Positions 1 to 8,541 of a DNA stretch of 64,000 bases are shown in pieces. Each line of letters opens with the position of its first letter. Position 1 is the first letter of the stretch. The notes under the pieces were generated by a model, which saw only the letters and a program-made list of their open reading frames with translations, did not search any database and was not told the origin of the DNA. This DNA is from Methylomonas sp. AM2-LC. GTDB lineage: Bacteria; Pseudomonadota; Gammaproteobacteria; Methylococcales; Methylomonadaceae. Position numbers and translations under genes: made by a program. The stretch spans positions 2,046,001 to 2,110,000 of the forward strand of contig NZ_CP157005.1 in NCBI RefSeq assembly GCF_039904985.1, in the 5' to 3' direction.

Positions 1-1249
1 CAGAACGACCATTACCACTGTAGTCCTGTATGTTGCCCCAAGTGCTTTCTTCCATGGCATAGTAAGCATAAATTTCTGAAGGAAATTGATAGCTGTCAAT
101 GGCAGTATTATTGACCGTATTTTGGTCGCCTCCCGTGCCAGAGACTGTAGCGGTATTAGTAACAGTACCCGCCGCACTGCTCGACACATTGACATAAAGG
201 ACTAGTGCGGACGCTGACCCACCAGACGCTATTGCCCCCGTGCGTGTACAGATCACCGTTTTTCCTGAAGCACTGCAACTCCAACCAGAGCCCGAATAAG
301 CAGCATAACTTAACGAGCTGGATAAGGTGTCAACAATGGTTAATGGCCCCGGTTCAGATTTTAATCCAAAGTTGGATACATTCAGCGTATAGCTGGCACT
401 ACTACCCGCAATTAAGTTACCGCTTCGCGTTATAGTAACCGCAGTATCAACCTGCGAAGGCGTTAGTGCCATTAATTGCCCAACGCCATAATCAGCAAAG
501 CTGGAATCCCCGGTTGCAACTGCCGTGGCGGAACCCGTTGCTCCGGCATTAGCTTTAGTAGCGGTAGCCATTTGAATGGTAGTGCCGACTGCATTGGCAG
601 CTAACGGGGCAGATTGATCAAGTCTTCCTACCATACCACTAATCCCCGTTGGGGTGCCAAAACTGGAAGCCGATAGATAAGTAAGTGATGAAATGATCAT
701 GCTATTAGCCACGGTAGTGGTAATAGAAGCCGTCGATTGCGTCATAGAGCTTGGGTTTAATTGCGCACTCCAGACATTAATTGGGCTGGCGGTAGTATCT
801 ACGCCAGAAAAGGCCAGAAAGCCACCTACGGCTGTTCCTCCTGATAAATGTGAATTAGAGAATGTCCAGGTATAACTGTTTGGATCGTTAATGCCGACAA
901 TATTGTAATAAGTTAATAAGGTTATACCTCCTGGTGCGGTTGAAGTACCTCCATTGGGTTGCTGGGTACTGGTCATCAGCGTCCAGCCAGGGGGAGCTGT
1001 ATAAGTTACAGTGTATGGACGAGCAACAATTGAGGCTATTAAAGTTTGGCCTGCCACTGTTCCTGGAGGTTTGTTAATGACCAAAGCCCCAGGTGATCCA
1101 TCGGTTGGTAATGCGCCGTTATAACCGCTAGACTCGCTGATATAGGTGATATTGGCCAGAGCTTTAAACGAACTCATACATAAACAAAAAACTATCAGTG
1201 CCCTGAGCAGAAAACTTAATTTAGACCATTGTGGAAAAAGGCGCTTCAT
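1..1249 (-). CDS. Secreted DUF11-repeat exoprotein, MshQ-like (partial)
   Basis: The minus-strand frame is open from an ATG at 1249 to the left edge, giving the first 416 residues of a longer protein. Residues 1-31 form a signal peptide with a basic start and a hydrophobic core ending near FKALA. A Ser/Thr/Gly-rich region follows. Around residues 260-370 there is a DUF11-type beta-sandwich repeat (VTITRSGNLIAGSSASYTL, later GTVTNTATVSG). The last visible residues (YAYYAMEESTWGN) resemble the start of the LamG-like domain of MSHA-biogenesis MshQ-type proteins. This suggests a large cell-surface or secreted protein. The family call is from motif recognition only, and the C-terminal part lies outside the window. 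There is no obvious operon partner. Confidence 0.7.
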   Translation of the reverse strand, partial: MKRLFPQWSKLSFLLRALIVFCLCMSSFKALANITYISESSGYNGALPTDGSPGALVINKPPGTVAGQTLIASIVARPYTVTYTAPPGWTLMTSTQQPNGGTSTAPGGITLLTYYNIVGINDPNSYTWTFSNSHLSGGTAVGGFLAFSGVDTTASPINVWSAQLNPSSMTQSTASITTTVANSMIISSLTYLSASSFGTPTGISGMVGRLDQSAPLAANAVGTTIQMATATKANAGATGSATAVATGDSSFADYGVGQLMALTPSQVDTAVTITRSGNLIAGSSASYTLNVSNFGLKSEPGPLTIVDTLSSSLSYAAYSGSGWSCSASGKTVICTRTGAIASGGSASALVLYVNVSSSAAGTVTNTATVSGTGGDQNTVNNTAIDSYQFPSEIYAYYAMEESTWGNIQDYSGNGRS

Positions 1250-1458
1250 CGGAACATTTTGCAATTTTTGTTAGCTTATTAAACATGCACAATATCATAG
1301 ATCGAACAATATCCCCTTAGGGCGAAACCTAAAATATGCCGATCAGTTAACATAAATAGAAAAGGCAATCGTTAGATACGAGAAATTCACTCTGTTGTTC
1401 CATTTCAACGCCCTCAATAATTACCTCAATCCTGTGTGATGCATAGATATCCTTTCTA

Positions 1459-1807
1459 TATAGGGGTCAGGTTAGTTTTAATGTTTAGAGTCAAAGCCTA
1501 AAAAAATGCTGGTTTTCATATGGGGTAATAGTTGTAAACTGTATTACAACGCTTGAAGTCAACCACCACCCAGTAAAGGCAACACTGATTTAAGACATCA
1601 ATGAATGTTTTTCCGAAATAGATGGGTTTGACGCAACACTAATTTATCAAGTCAGTATTTGGTCAAATATTTAGTGTGCCGGTTGGCGTTTTAGAAATAA
1701 GTTGCTTTAGCTAAAGGCAATAAAAAAGGCCTTAGATTCACACCTAAGGCCTTCTTTAATATGGAGCTAGTGAGGGGGGGCGAACTCCTGATCGGCAGAT
1801 TACAAAT
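1459..1807 (-). repeat. tRNA-Thr scar repeat, copy 1
   Basis: This copy begins with the motif GGGGTCAGGTTAGTTTTAAT and runs through a conserved spacer to a hairpin (1726-1753) and then about 46 nt matching the 3' half of the intact tRNA-Thr at 3662-3737, from the T-arm to the anticodon loop, with point mutations. It is one of three long copies in the first 3.7 kb. The match ends at the anticodon loop, which is where tyrosine-recombinase attachment sites in tRNA genes often end. The repeat itself is directly visible; its origin as an integration scar is inference. Confidence 0.75.
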
Positions 1808-1843
1808 GTTGGATTCAATTTTTAATATAAAAAATCTATACAA

Positions 1844-2024
1844 ATAGGTGTCAGGTTAGTTTTAATACTTAGAGTCAAAGCCATAAAGGGCACTTAAAAG
1901 AGTGCTAGTTTTTAGGGTGCATTAGGTGTCAACTGTATTGCACCGCTTGAAGTAAATTACCGTCAAATAAAGGTAATGCAGATTTAAGGCATCAATGAAT
2001 GTTTTTCCGAAACAATATATAGGG
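1844..2024 (-). repeat. Diverged partial copy of the same repeat (copy 2)
   Basis: It starts with a variant of the GTCAGGTTAGTTTTAAT motif and carries the central spacer (ending CATCAATGAATGTTTTTCCG), but lacks the hairpin and the tRNA 3' half. It is more diverged than the other copies and is probably an older remnant. The same central sequence recurs in part at 16200-16270 and 48690-48790, so this piece is also a dispersed repeat. Confidence 0.55.
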
Positions 2025-2029
2025 GTCAG

Positions 2030-2392
2030 GTTATAAACAATATATAGGGGTCAGGTTAGTTTTAATGTTTAGAGTCAAAGCCTAAAAAAATGCTGGTTTT
2101 CATATGGGGTAATAGTTGTAAACTGTATTACAACGCTTGTAGTCAACCACCACCCAGTAAAGGCAACACTGATTTAAGGCATCAATGAATGTTTTTCCGA
2201 AATAGAGGGGTGTGACGCAACACTAATTTATCAAGTCAGTATTTGGTCAAATATGTGGTGCGCTGGTTGGCGTTTTTAGAAATAGGTTGCTTTAGCTAAA
2301 GGCAATAAAAAAGGCCTTAGATTCACACCTAAGGCCTTCTTTTATATGGAGCTAGTGAGGGGATTCGAACTCCTGACCGGCTGATAACAAAT
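2030..2392 (-). repeat. tRNA-Thr scar repeat, copy 3
   Basis: This is a nearly complete copy of the unit seen at 1459-1807. It has a doubled GGGGTCAGGTT start (2024 and 2047), the full spacer, the hairpin at 2309-2338, and 46 nt of the tRNA-Thr 3' half at 2347-2392, ending at the anticodon loop. The toxin-antitoxin module begins about 170 bp to its right, so this copy and the intact tRNA bracket that module. Confidence 0.75.
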
Positions 2393-2529
2393 TACATTCT
2401 TAAGCTAACCTTATCAAAATCATAACACAAAATAATTTTGTACACAGGTGTTTATAAGTGATTGATTTAATTGACCTGCGTTTTGCGTTTTGTACGCCTT
2501 TTTTAAGATTATTACGTTTTAAAATTTGC

Positions 2530-2557
2530 TTGACATTATACGGGTATCCCGTATAAT
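2530..2557 (+). promoter_or_regulatory. Promoter and palindromic operator of the higB2-type module
   Basis: A consensus -35 box TTGACA (2530-2535) and a -10 box TATAAT (2552-2557) are separated by 16 bp. A perfect palindrome with 10-bp arms (ATTATACGGG, 2535-2544, and its complement, 2548-2557) fills the spacer and covers the -10 box, as expected for an autoregulating antitoxin operator. The predicted start of transcription, about 7 nt after the -10 box, falls on or next to the toxin ATG at 2564, so the toxin mRNA would have almost no leader. Confidence 0.8.
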
Positions 2558-2563
2558 AAAACC

Positions 2564-2860
2564 ATGAGAACAGTTATTGAAACCCCAACCTTTGAAAAGT
2601 TAGCCGATAAAATCTGGTCTGAGAATGATCGCCTAGACTTTATTGCATGGATTGCACAATATCCATTGGCAGGCGATGTTATACCGGGTGCCAATGGCGC
2701 TAGAAAAGTTAGATGGTCAGCCAAAGGTCATGGTAAACGCGGTGGTGTACGTGTTATTTATTTCAATATATCCGATCAAGGCGTCATCTATCTAATCACG
2801 CTTTATCAAAAATCAGAAAAAGAAAATATTTCCCCTAACGAAATTCTTAAAAAGGTATAG
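2564..2860 (+). CDS. RelE/HigB-2 family toxin
   Basis: The 98-residue protein matches HigB-2-type RelE-fold toxins: an N-terminal ETPTFEKLAD segment, the central GDVIPGANGARKVRW, the KGKRGGVRVIYF-like core (here GHGKRGGVRVIYFN), and a C-terminal YLITLYQKSEKEN strand. Members of this family are ribosome-dependent mRNA endonucleases, blocked by the antitoxin encoded next to them. The toxin comes first and the antitoxin second, 5 nt apart, as in higBA-type operons. The ATG sits 6 nt after the -10 box, so translation would be from a leaderless or near-leaderless mRNA. The pair lies among tRNA-Thr scars, suggesting arrival with, or retention from, a mobile island. Activity is inferred. Confidence 0.88.
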   Translation: MRTVIETPTFEKLADKIWSENDRLDFIAWIAQYPLAGDVIPGANGARKVRWSAKGHGKRGGVRVIYFNISDQGVIYLITLYQKSEKENISPNEILKKV

Positions 2861-2865
2861 ACATT

Positions 2866-3186
2866 ATGGATATTGAAAAAATAGCCAAAGCCATTGAAGC
2901 AGATGCTGGATTTGAATTGCCTGGGCTGGTTGATAGCCTAGCTGAAATGCAGCAAGGCATAGCCGGACGAACACATACCCCAGAACAAATGCTTCTTCGC
3001 CAGGCTAGAAATAAAACAGGCAAAACGCAACAGGCATTTGCTGATTTAATACAAACTCCTGTTGCTACTTTACGCGACTGGGAACAAGGTCGCTTTAGTC
3101 CGTCCGGCGCTGTAGTTTGTTTGCTTCACATTATCAGTAATCATCCTGATGTCATTGATGAACTATCGCAAATTAATCACTCATAA
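2866..3186 (+). CDS. XRE-family antitoxin (NadS/HigA-like)
   Basis: The 106-residue protein has a helix-turn-helix of the XRE type in its C-terminal half (KTQQAFADLIQTPVATLRDW, followed by EQGRFSP), typical of NadS and HigA-2 antitoxins that pair with HigB-2 toxins. The N-terminal 45 residues probably wrap the toxin. It starts 5 nt after the toxin stop, with AAGG inside the toxin's last codons as a possible ribosome binding site, so translation is likely coupled. It is the natural candidate to bind the perfect palindrome at 2535-2557 and repress the operon. The partner and operator assignments are inference from organisation. Confidence 0.85.
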   Translation: MDIEKIAKAIEADAGFELPGLVDSLAEMQQGIAGRTHTPEQMLLRQARNKTGKTQQAFADLIQTPVATLRDWEQGRFSPSGAVVCLLHIISNHPDVIDELSQINHS

Positions 3187-3204
3187 TTACGATCGACAAA
3201 GCTT

Positions 3205-3424
3205 TTACAAGCTATCCATCACCACCTTAAAAGCTGCTACAGCATCACAAATCTGTTTGGTCGTAGTTGTATTAGTATCTTTAATAATGCGCTTAGCTTC
3301 CTGCCTGGCAGCTTCGATTTTTGCCCCAACTATTGCCCACTGATTTGCAGTTGTTATGATTAAGTCAGCAACCTGTTGTGCTGTTGCGCCTGTTGCTGAA
3401 GCTTCGGTGGTTACCCATATATCA
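3205..3424 (-). pseudogene. C-terminal fragment of an unidentified gene
   Basis: On the minus strand a frame of about 65 codons without a start (VADLIITTANQWAIVGAKIE, then ARQEAKRIIKDTNTTTTKQI) ends at a TAA at 3205-3207. Its upstream end runs directly into the GGGGTCAGGTT repeat at 3427, so the rest of the gene is missing. The composition (Ala/Thr/Lys rich, helical) looks like real coding sequence, perhaps the tail of a phasin-like or coiled-coil protein, but I do not recognise it. It was probably cut off by the repeat rearrangement that brought in the toxin-antitoxin module. Confidence 0.4.
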
Positions 3425-3426
3425 TT

Positions 3427-3661
3427 ATAGGGGTCAGGTTAGTTTTAATACTTAAACTCAACCACTGCTTAGTTAAGGCAATACAGAGTTAAGACATCAA
3501 TGAATGTTTTTCCGAAATAGAGGGGTGTGACGCAACGCTAATTTATCAAGTCAGTATTTGGTCAAATATGTGGTGCGTTGGTTGGCGTTTTTAGAAATAG
3601 GTTGCTTTAGCTAAAGGCAATAAAAAAGGCCTTAGATTCACACCTAAGGCCTTCTTTTATA
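3427..3661 (-). repeat. Repeat unit downstream of the intact tRNA-Thr (copy 4)
   Basis: This is the parental-looking copy: from GGGGTCAGGTTAGTTTTAAT (about 3430) through the spacer to the hairpin and straight into the complete tRNA-Thr. It lacks about 100 nt of the spacer present in copies 1 and 3. Confidence 0.7.
3622..3653 (-). terminator. Rho-independent terminator of tRNA-Thr
   Basis: Read on the minus strand, the hairpin AAGGCCTTAG / CTAAGGCCTT is followed by a run of T, 9 nt after the tRNA 3' end. Identical hairpins accompany the two tRNA scars at 1726-1753 and 2309-2338. Confidence 0.8.
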
Positions 3662-3737
3662 TGGAGCTAGTGAGGGGATTCGAACTCCTGACCGGCTGAT
3701 TACAAATCAGCTGCTCTACCGACTGAGCTACACCAGC
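3662..3737 (-). tRNA. tRNA-Thr (anticodon TGT)
   Basis: The minus strand folds as a 76-nt cloverleaf: acceptor GCTGGTG pairs with CACTAGC (one G-T), the D-arm holds AGCTCAGTCGGTAGAGC, the anticodon stem is GCTGA/TCAGC around the loop TTTGTAA (anticodon TGT, threonine), the T-arm contains GTTCGAATC, and CCA is encoded at the 3' end. It is the only complete copy; the 3' half (46 nt, up to the anticodon loop) is repeated at 1762-1807 and 2347-2392. Confidence 0.95.
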
Positions 3738-3817
3738 AATATTTGAACATTATACTCTGCGAATTTTATCTTGGCAAGCCTTTTAGGCAAAATCAATATC
3801 CAAAATTTTCAGCAATA

Positions 3818-4999
3818 TTAACTAGCCTGTTGAATACGTATTAACGCGTTTTCCAGATTACTCATACTGGTAGCGATAGAAATACGAATATGTCCAGGGC
3901 AGCCAAAGGCAGAACCCGGTACCAAGGCAACTCCGGCTTTTTCAATTAAGTATTCGGCAAATTCCAAATCGTCGTTAATGCCGCTCAGTTTGGCAATCAG
4001 TTTTTCAACATTTGGAAACACATAAAAAGTACCGTCAGTCGGTATGCATTCAATGCCCTCTATCTTGTTCAGTTCGGCAACCACAAAGTCGTGGCGTTTT
4101 TTAAACTCAACCAACATGGTATCAATGCAGCTTTGATCGCCGTTTAAAGCTTCTTCGGCGGCTACTTGCGAAATTGATGTCGGGTTAGATGTACTTTGCG
4201 ATTGGATAATGCACATAGCTTCAATCAAATCCACAGGGCCAGCGGCATAACCAATACGCCAGCCTGTCATGGAATAAGCTTTAGAAACGCCATTCAGCAC
4301 GATGGTCCGTGCATAAAAATCCGGGTTAGCGTTTAAAAAGTTTACAAATTCGCCTTTGTTCCACAAAACATGTTCGTACATGTCATCAGTGGCCACCAAA
4401 ATATCCGGAAAATCGCGCAATACATCGCCCAGTGCTTTTAATTCCTCTAAGGAATAAGCCGCACCCGTTGGGTTAGAAGGGCTGTTGATCACCAGCAACC
4501 GGGTTTTAGCGGTAATGGCATTGCGCAATTGCGCCGGGGTAATTTTAAAGTGTTGATTTTGACCGGCTTCAATAATCACAGGCACGCCATCGGCCAGTAA
4601 CACCATATCAGGATAAGATACCCAGTATGGGGCAGGAATGATCACTTCGTCACCCGCATTCAATAAGGCTTGTGCCAAATTAAAGAAGCTTTGTTTGCCC
4701 CCACAAGATACCAGAATTTGATTCGGTTGATAGTCAAAACCGTTATCGCGTTTAAATTTTTGGATAATAGCTTTTTTCAGGCCAGCCGTACCATCTACAG
4801 CGGTGTATTTGGTAAAACCATTATCAATGGCTTTAATGGCAGCGGCTTTGATGTGGTCTGGGGTGTCAAAATCTGGCTCGCCAGCGCCTAGACCAATAAT
4901 GTCTTTTCCAGCAGCGCGCATGGCTGCAGCTCTGGCGGTTATCGCTAAAGTAGGGGATGGTTTAACCGCTTTAACTCTGTTGGACAGTAAGATGCTCAT
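3818..4999 (-). CDS. aspC: Aspartate aminotransferase, PLP-dependent class I
   Basis: The 393-residue protein transfers the amino group between aspartate and 2-oxoglutarate in the cytoplasm. It starts MSILLSNRVKAVKPSPTLAI and shows the subgroup I-gamma landmarks: GLGAGEPDFDTP near the N-terminus, NSPSNPTGAAYS, and the pyridoxal-binding lysine in NGVSKAYSMTGWRIGY. The C-terminal PGSAFG...HIRIS strand with the substrate-binding arginine is present. I chose the ATG at 4999 because GAGGAA lies 4-9 nt upstream; an ATG 8 codons further upstream lacks a good site. Length and motifs match the family. It is monocistronic next to the tRNA. Some relatives also accept prephenate, so exact specificity is not certain. 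Confidence 0.92.
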   Translation of the reverse strand: MSILLSNRVKAVKPSPTLAITARAAAMRAAGKDIIGLGAGEPDFDTPDHIKAAAIKAIDNGFTKYTAVDGTAGLKKAIIQKFKRDNGFDYQPNQILVSCGGKQSFFNLAQALLNAGDEVIIPAPYWVSYPDMVLLADGVPVIIEAGQNQHFKITPAQLRNAITAKTRLLVINSPSNPTGAAYSLEELKALGDVLRDFPDILVATDDMYEHVLWNKGEFVNFLNANPDFYARTIVLNGVSKAYSMTGWRIGYAAGPVDLIEAMCIIQSQSTSNPTSISQVAAEEALNGDQSCIDTMLVEFKKRHDFVVAELNKIEGIECIPTDGTFYVFPNVEKLIAKLSGINDDLEFAEYLIEKAGVALVPGSAFGCPGHIRISIATSMSNLENALIRIQQAS

Positions 5000-5213
5000 G
5001 ATTCCTCGGGCAAATGAACTCAAAATGCTGCATATTATACGGTATTGCAGAAGAAAATATGCGGATTTGCTAACAAACTTGTCGTTTTTAGCGTGGTCGA
5101 GTCATCATCATAAGCCATACCTTGCAATCTAGAATAATAGGTACTGTGCTTAAAACAAGACGGCTCTGCCTGCACAGATGCACAGGAAGAGCAGTCATTT
5201 TTACAGGCAAACT

Positions 5214-7094
5214 TTATAGCTGTTTTAAATATTCCAATAGCGCTTTTTTATCCGCGGCATTCAGTTGCGTACCAAACTCATGACCACAGCGGCTATTGCC
5301 AGATGTTATCTCTTTGCAGTCGGTCGTTTGATAAGTATAGTTAAACTGGCTTTGTTCACTGGCTAAACCAACTTTGATAGGGTCGTAAGCCTGTCCAACT
5401 TTAAACGCAGTGCTTCTATTGGCAACCGGTTCTAATAAATCAGTCAAAGTGGGGATTGAGCCATTATGCAAATACGGTGCAGTCGCCCATATGCCCTGTA
5501 ATACACGCGATTCAAAGGCAAGTTTAGGGCTGGCGCTTTTAAAACTATCTTTACAGGTAGGTGTGCTAGCACCCGGTGCTGGTTCAGCATGCGACAAGGT
5601 TTGAAAAGCACCCTGTAATACAGAGGTTTGCTCAGTAATCAAATTGCCCTGCAATTTACGCAATGCGGCGGCTTTTTCTTGAATTTTTTGCGTTTTTTCA
5701 GCACCTAATAACGATTCCAGTTTCAATGCTTCTTTTTTGGCTGCCGATTCAAGCGCGACTACGGTACTGGTTTCGTGTTGCAGAACCGAGCCCATCACCG
5801 AAATTCCCAACACGTTAAAAGCCAGTTCTTTTTCGGCTTTTAAAGGTTTATCCAAAAATGGAATTTGAGCCCCCGCCAATACGCCAGTGTCCACTTGCCA
5901 GCTTAACAGGTTAAATTGGCGTTGATCAGTTTGCACATCACACAATGGGGTTGCCCAGGTTTGCTCTTTACCGCGCGGGCTGCCTTTGCGGATGCCGTGA
6001 CAAGCTGCACAACCGCCTTCTTCGGTTTTAGTGGTACTTTCAAAAATAGTTTTACCCTGTGCTGCCAGTGGTAAATTGATCGCATAAGGGCCTTGTTTCC
6101 AAGGCCATTGCGGTGGTCCTATGTTTTTTAGATGTACTTCCTGTGCTTTTAAACCATCAAAATTAGCGGAGTTCTCAGACAGATAATCAATGCCTAACAC
6201 CCGCCAATCGTCTTTTTGCGGGTTAAAATGGGCAAATACGCCAATTACTTCGCCCAAATTGCGTGATAACCCCAGTATGCTATTACCGTTGTCCGCAAAG
6301 CCGGGCCATTGGGTTTTATCTTGAATAGGCGCATTCCATACAAAAGGGTAACGAACAGGGGCATCGGCTAGATGAATGTTGCTGGCAATGATGTGGTCGG
6401 CAGAGGTACCAATATCCAGGCCAGTTACCCGATTAAAAATCATGCCCACCGCATCCAGTCGGGCAGGTCCCCAAGGTTTATCTTTGGGTAAGGCATTGTC
6501 CATGATAGTGCGATAGGGCAAATCCCAGTCTTCAACTTGTTTACGCAATGTGGCTTGTTTGTCGGCTGTAGCGGCATTGCCTAACACCTGTTTGGCAAAT
6601 TCATCAAACTGTTTGGGGTCATTAAGTACGCTTTTAACCGCAATGCCCAAATCAGTGGCAAAGCTTTGAAAATCGACAATGGCGGGGCCACCATCAATTC
6701 GGTAAAGCTGTTTATCGACAGAAATTTCGCGCACATGACAAGCCGAACAAGTCATCCCCACATGGCTGCCATCTTTAGTGACGGTAAAGCCAACCGGCAA
6801 GCCGGGTGTAGGGCTGGCAGGATTGGCAAGATAGCCATATCGTTTCAAGCTGTCGGCCAAAAATAATTCGCCATTGCTTTGTTTTAAAGACTGAAACCAT
6901 TTAAGAGGCATCAGTTGTGATCCTTGATCCTGACTATAGTAGGCTTTGCGCTCAGCTTCTGTCCATTTTTGGCCTTGGTAAACAAACTGGCTATCGCCAG
7001 TGGCGGCCATTACGTTTACCTGGGGTAAAAATAGGCTGCCCAACCATAAAATAAAACCCATATTTTTGCAGTATTTCTGATGAAAATCTAACAT
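5214..7094 (-). CDS. Periplasmic di-heme cytochrome, RoxA/MauG-like
   Basis: The 626-residue protein has a signal peptide (cleavage near NVMAA) and two covalent heme c motifs, C116-S-A-C119-H120 and C362-A-A-C365-H366. The stretch ATAPYLHNGSIPTLTDLL near the C-terminus is the conserved distal segment of MauG and cytochrome c peroxidase relatives. It is about twice the length of a normal CcpA-type peroxidase, and the spacing of the hemes resembles the RoxA-type di-heme dioxygenase group that includes rubber oxygenases, though many members have unknown substrates. The ATG at 7094 is supported by GGAGG 7 nt upstream. It stands alone. Heme binding is secure; the oxygenase or peroxidase activity is inference. 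Confidence 0.75.
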   Translation of the reverse strand: MLDFHQKYCKNMGFILWLGSLFLPQVNVMAATGDSQFVYQGQKWTEAERKAYYSQDQGSQLMPLKWFQSLKQSNGELFLADSLKRYGYLANPASPTPGLPVGFTVTKDGSHVGMTCSACHVREISVDKQLYRIDGGPAIVDFQSFATDLGIAVKSVLNDPKQFDEFAKQVLGNAATADKQATLRKQVEDWDLPYRTIMDNALPKDKPWGPARLDAVGMIFNRVTGLDIGTSADHIIASNIHLADAPVRYPFVWNAPIQDKTQWPGFADNGNSILGLSRNLGEVIGVFAHFNPQKDDWRVLGIDYLSENSANFDGLKAQEVHLKNIGPPQWPWKQGPYAINLPLAAQGKTIFESTTKTEEGGCAACHGIRKGSPRGKEQTWATPLCDVQTDQRQFNLLSWQVDTGVLAGAQIPFLDKPLKAEKELAFNVLGISVMGSVLQHETSTVVALESAAKKEALKLESLLGAEKTQKIQEKAAALRKLQGNLITEQTSVLQGAFQTLSHAEPAPGASTPTCKDSFKSASPKLAFESRVLQGIWATAPYLHNGSIPTLTDLLEPVANRSTAFKVGQAYDPIKVGLASEQSQFNYTYQTTDCKEITSGNSRCGHEFGTQLNAADKKALLEYLKQL

Positions 7095-7464
7095 TTGTTA
7101 TCCTCCAACTTTATTATAATTTATAGCTTTCCGTGGCCGTTGTAACTAAACTCTATTTCGGTGGCCATCATTAACAGCACTTATTTATCGAGCAGTCGGG
7201 CATAGATTACATAGACCACAATTAGAAAAGACAGGTGGTTTAAGTAAAAAAAGCTAGGTTTTGCTGCTAGGCGATTTTGCGTTTTACAGTAAAGCACAAA
7301 TCAAGTCAATAGTTTTGCGGAACTTGCCGCTAGAAGCACGGTTTGGCAGGGTAATTTGTTTAGCCGTTGGCTAGGGGGGTGGGTTAGGTAATGCGCCTTA
7401 CGGCTTAGCAGGGGAATGAAATTTAGGTTGCGAAATAACACAATTTCGCAACCCTTATAGCCAT
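7095..7464. other. Intergenic region, 370 bp
   Basis: This must contain the promoter of the di-heme cytochrome (reading left) and the 5' side of the gap behind the lytic transglycosylase upstream of it. I see no open frame of note, repeat or strong terminator. Confidence 0.5.
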
Positions 7465-8541
7465 TTATTCAGAAGCCAAGTATTGACCAGGGTTAACGGG
7501 CATTTCGTAACTAATGCCTTCTTTAAAATATTGTCTGGGGTCCAAAGCAATTTCTCGGGCCGCTAAAAATTGTGCATAATAATTGCGCGAGGCAAAACCA
7601 AAAGCCGGACCATCATATTCACGTACTATGCGCCCAAAATCATTACCCACTTGGGTTTGCGCGCGCTTCATACCGCCTATGCCATGATTATAAGAAGTAA
7701 CGGCGCTTGGCCAATCGCCCAATTTATTATAAGCATGACTTAAATAACGCGCGGCAGCAGTAGCAGATATAAACGGATCAGAACGCCATTCAGCATTGTC
7801 GTCACCTGGCATAAAAGTTTTGGCGGCGGCTTTAGTAAATTGCCATAAACCCACTGCACCAGCAGACGATTTTGCAGACACTTGAAAAGAAGACTCAACA
7901 TGAGGCAAATAGGCTAAATCTTCCGGCAAACCCGCTTGCTGGAAAACTTTTCTAAAATGATTATCATAACGGCCACTAATTTCCAGTCCGCGTTTAAAGC
8001 GTTCCCGTGTGCCGCGTTGCGAACGCAAACGATCACCCGCACCATTAAAAAAACTAACCGATTTGCCGCTGCTTTGCAGTTTGGCCATTAACTGTTTGTC
8101 ATTAGCGTTTAATTCGGCACCATACTTTAATTTGTATTCCAGTCCATACAGCTGGTTGCGCCAGAATTCACGCCGTTGGTTAATCATCTCTTTCTGATCG
8201 TTGGTTAAGCCTTCCCCCACATTGCCGGGTAAATCCATCACTTCGTAAATCACATCCAAATGCCTATCGTCATGAAAAGCAACTTGCGAACGCGCCCATA
8301 CCGCATATGTTTTACGCCAAAACTCAACAGCAGGTTCCAGTACGGCCGGTTTTGGAAAAATACCTGTCGAGACTATCACTTTATCTTTTTTAGGGGTGTT
8401 GATATTTCCAGAACGATTTTGAGTTTCATACGGATTCAATGCCAGAGAGTCTTTTTTTGTCGACTGCGTACAAGCACTCATAAATACCAGCGTCACGAGC
8501 ATAAGCGAAAATCGTAAAAAAAGTCGATGCGTATTGGTCAT
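7465..8541 (-). CDS. Lytic murein transglycosylase, MltD-like lipoprotein
   Basis: The 358-residue protein has a lipoprotein signal (FMSACTQS, lipid-modified Cys near residue 24), a long N-terminal helical domain (residues 60-190), and an SLT domain from about residue 200. The catalytic glutamate is in LPHVESSFQVSAKSSAGAVG, followed by LWQFTKAAAKTFM and the AARYLSHAYNKLGDW and SYNHG motifs of the MltD/Slt fold. It cleaves the MurNAc-GlcNAc bond of peptidoglycan, leaving 1,6-anhydro ends. LysM repeats usual in MltD are absent and the protein stops soon after the catalytic domain. I see no clear ribosome binding site; the signal peptide supports the start. Confidence 0.88.
   Translation of the reverse strand: MTNTHRLFLRFSLMLVTLVFMSACTQSTKKDSLALNPYETQNRSGNINTPKKDKVIVSTGIFPKPAVLEPAVEFWRKTYAVWARSQVAFHDDRHLDVIYEVMDLPGNVGEGLTNDQKEMINQRREFWRNQLYGLEYKLKYGAELNANDKQLMAKLQSSGKSVSFFNGAGDRLRSQRGTRERFKRGLEISGRYDNHFRKVFQQAGLPEDLAYLPHVESSFQVSAKSSAGAVGLWQFTKAAAKTFMPGDDNAEWRSDPFISATAAARYLSHAYNKLGDWPSAVTSYNHGIGGMKRAQTQVGNDFGRIVREYDGPAFGFASRNYYAQFLAAREIALDPRQYFKEGISYEMPVNPGQYLASE

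Noticed and set aside
1459..2392. Repeat field as a CRISPR array
   Set aside because: Units are 200-350 bp, include tRNA sequence and a terminator, and there are no short regular repeats or cas genes.
2347..2392. Second functional tRNA-Thr gene
   Set aside because: Only the 3' half is present; the D-arm, 5' acceptor strand and half of the anticodon stem are missing.
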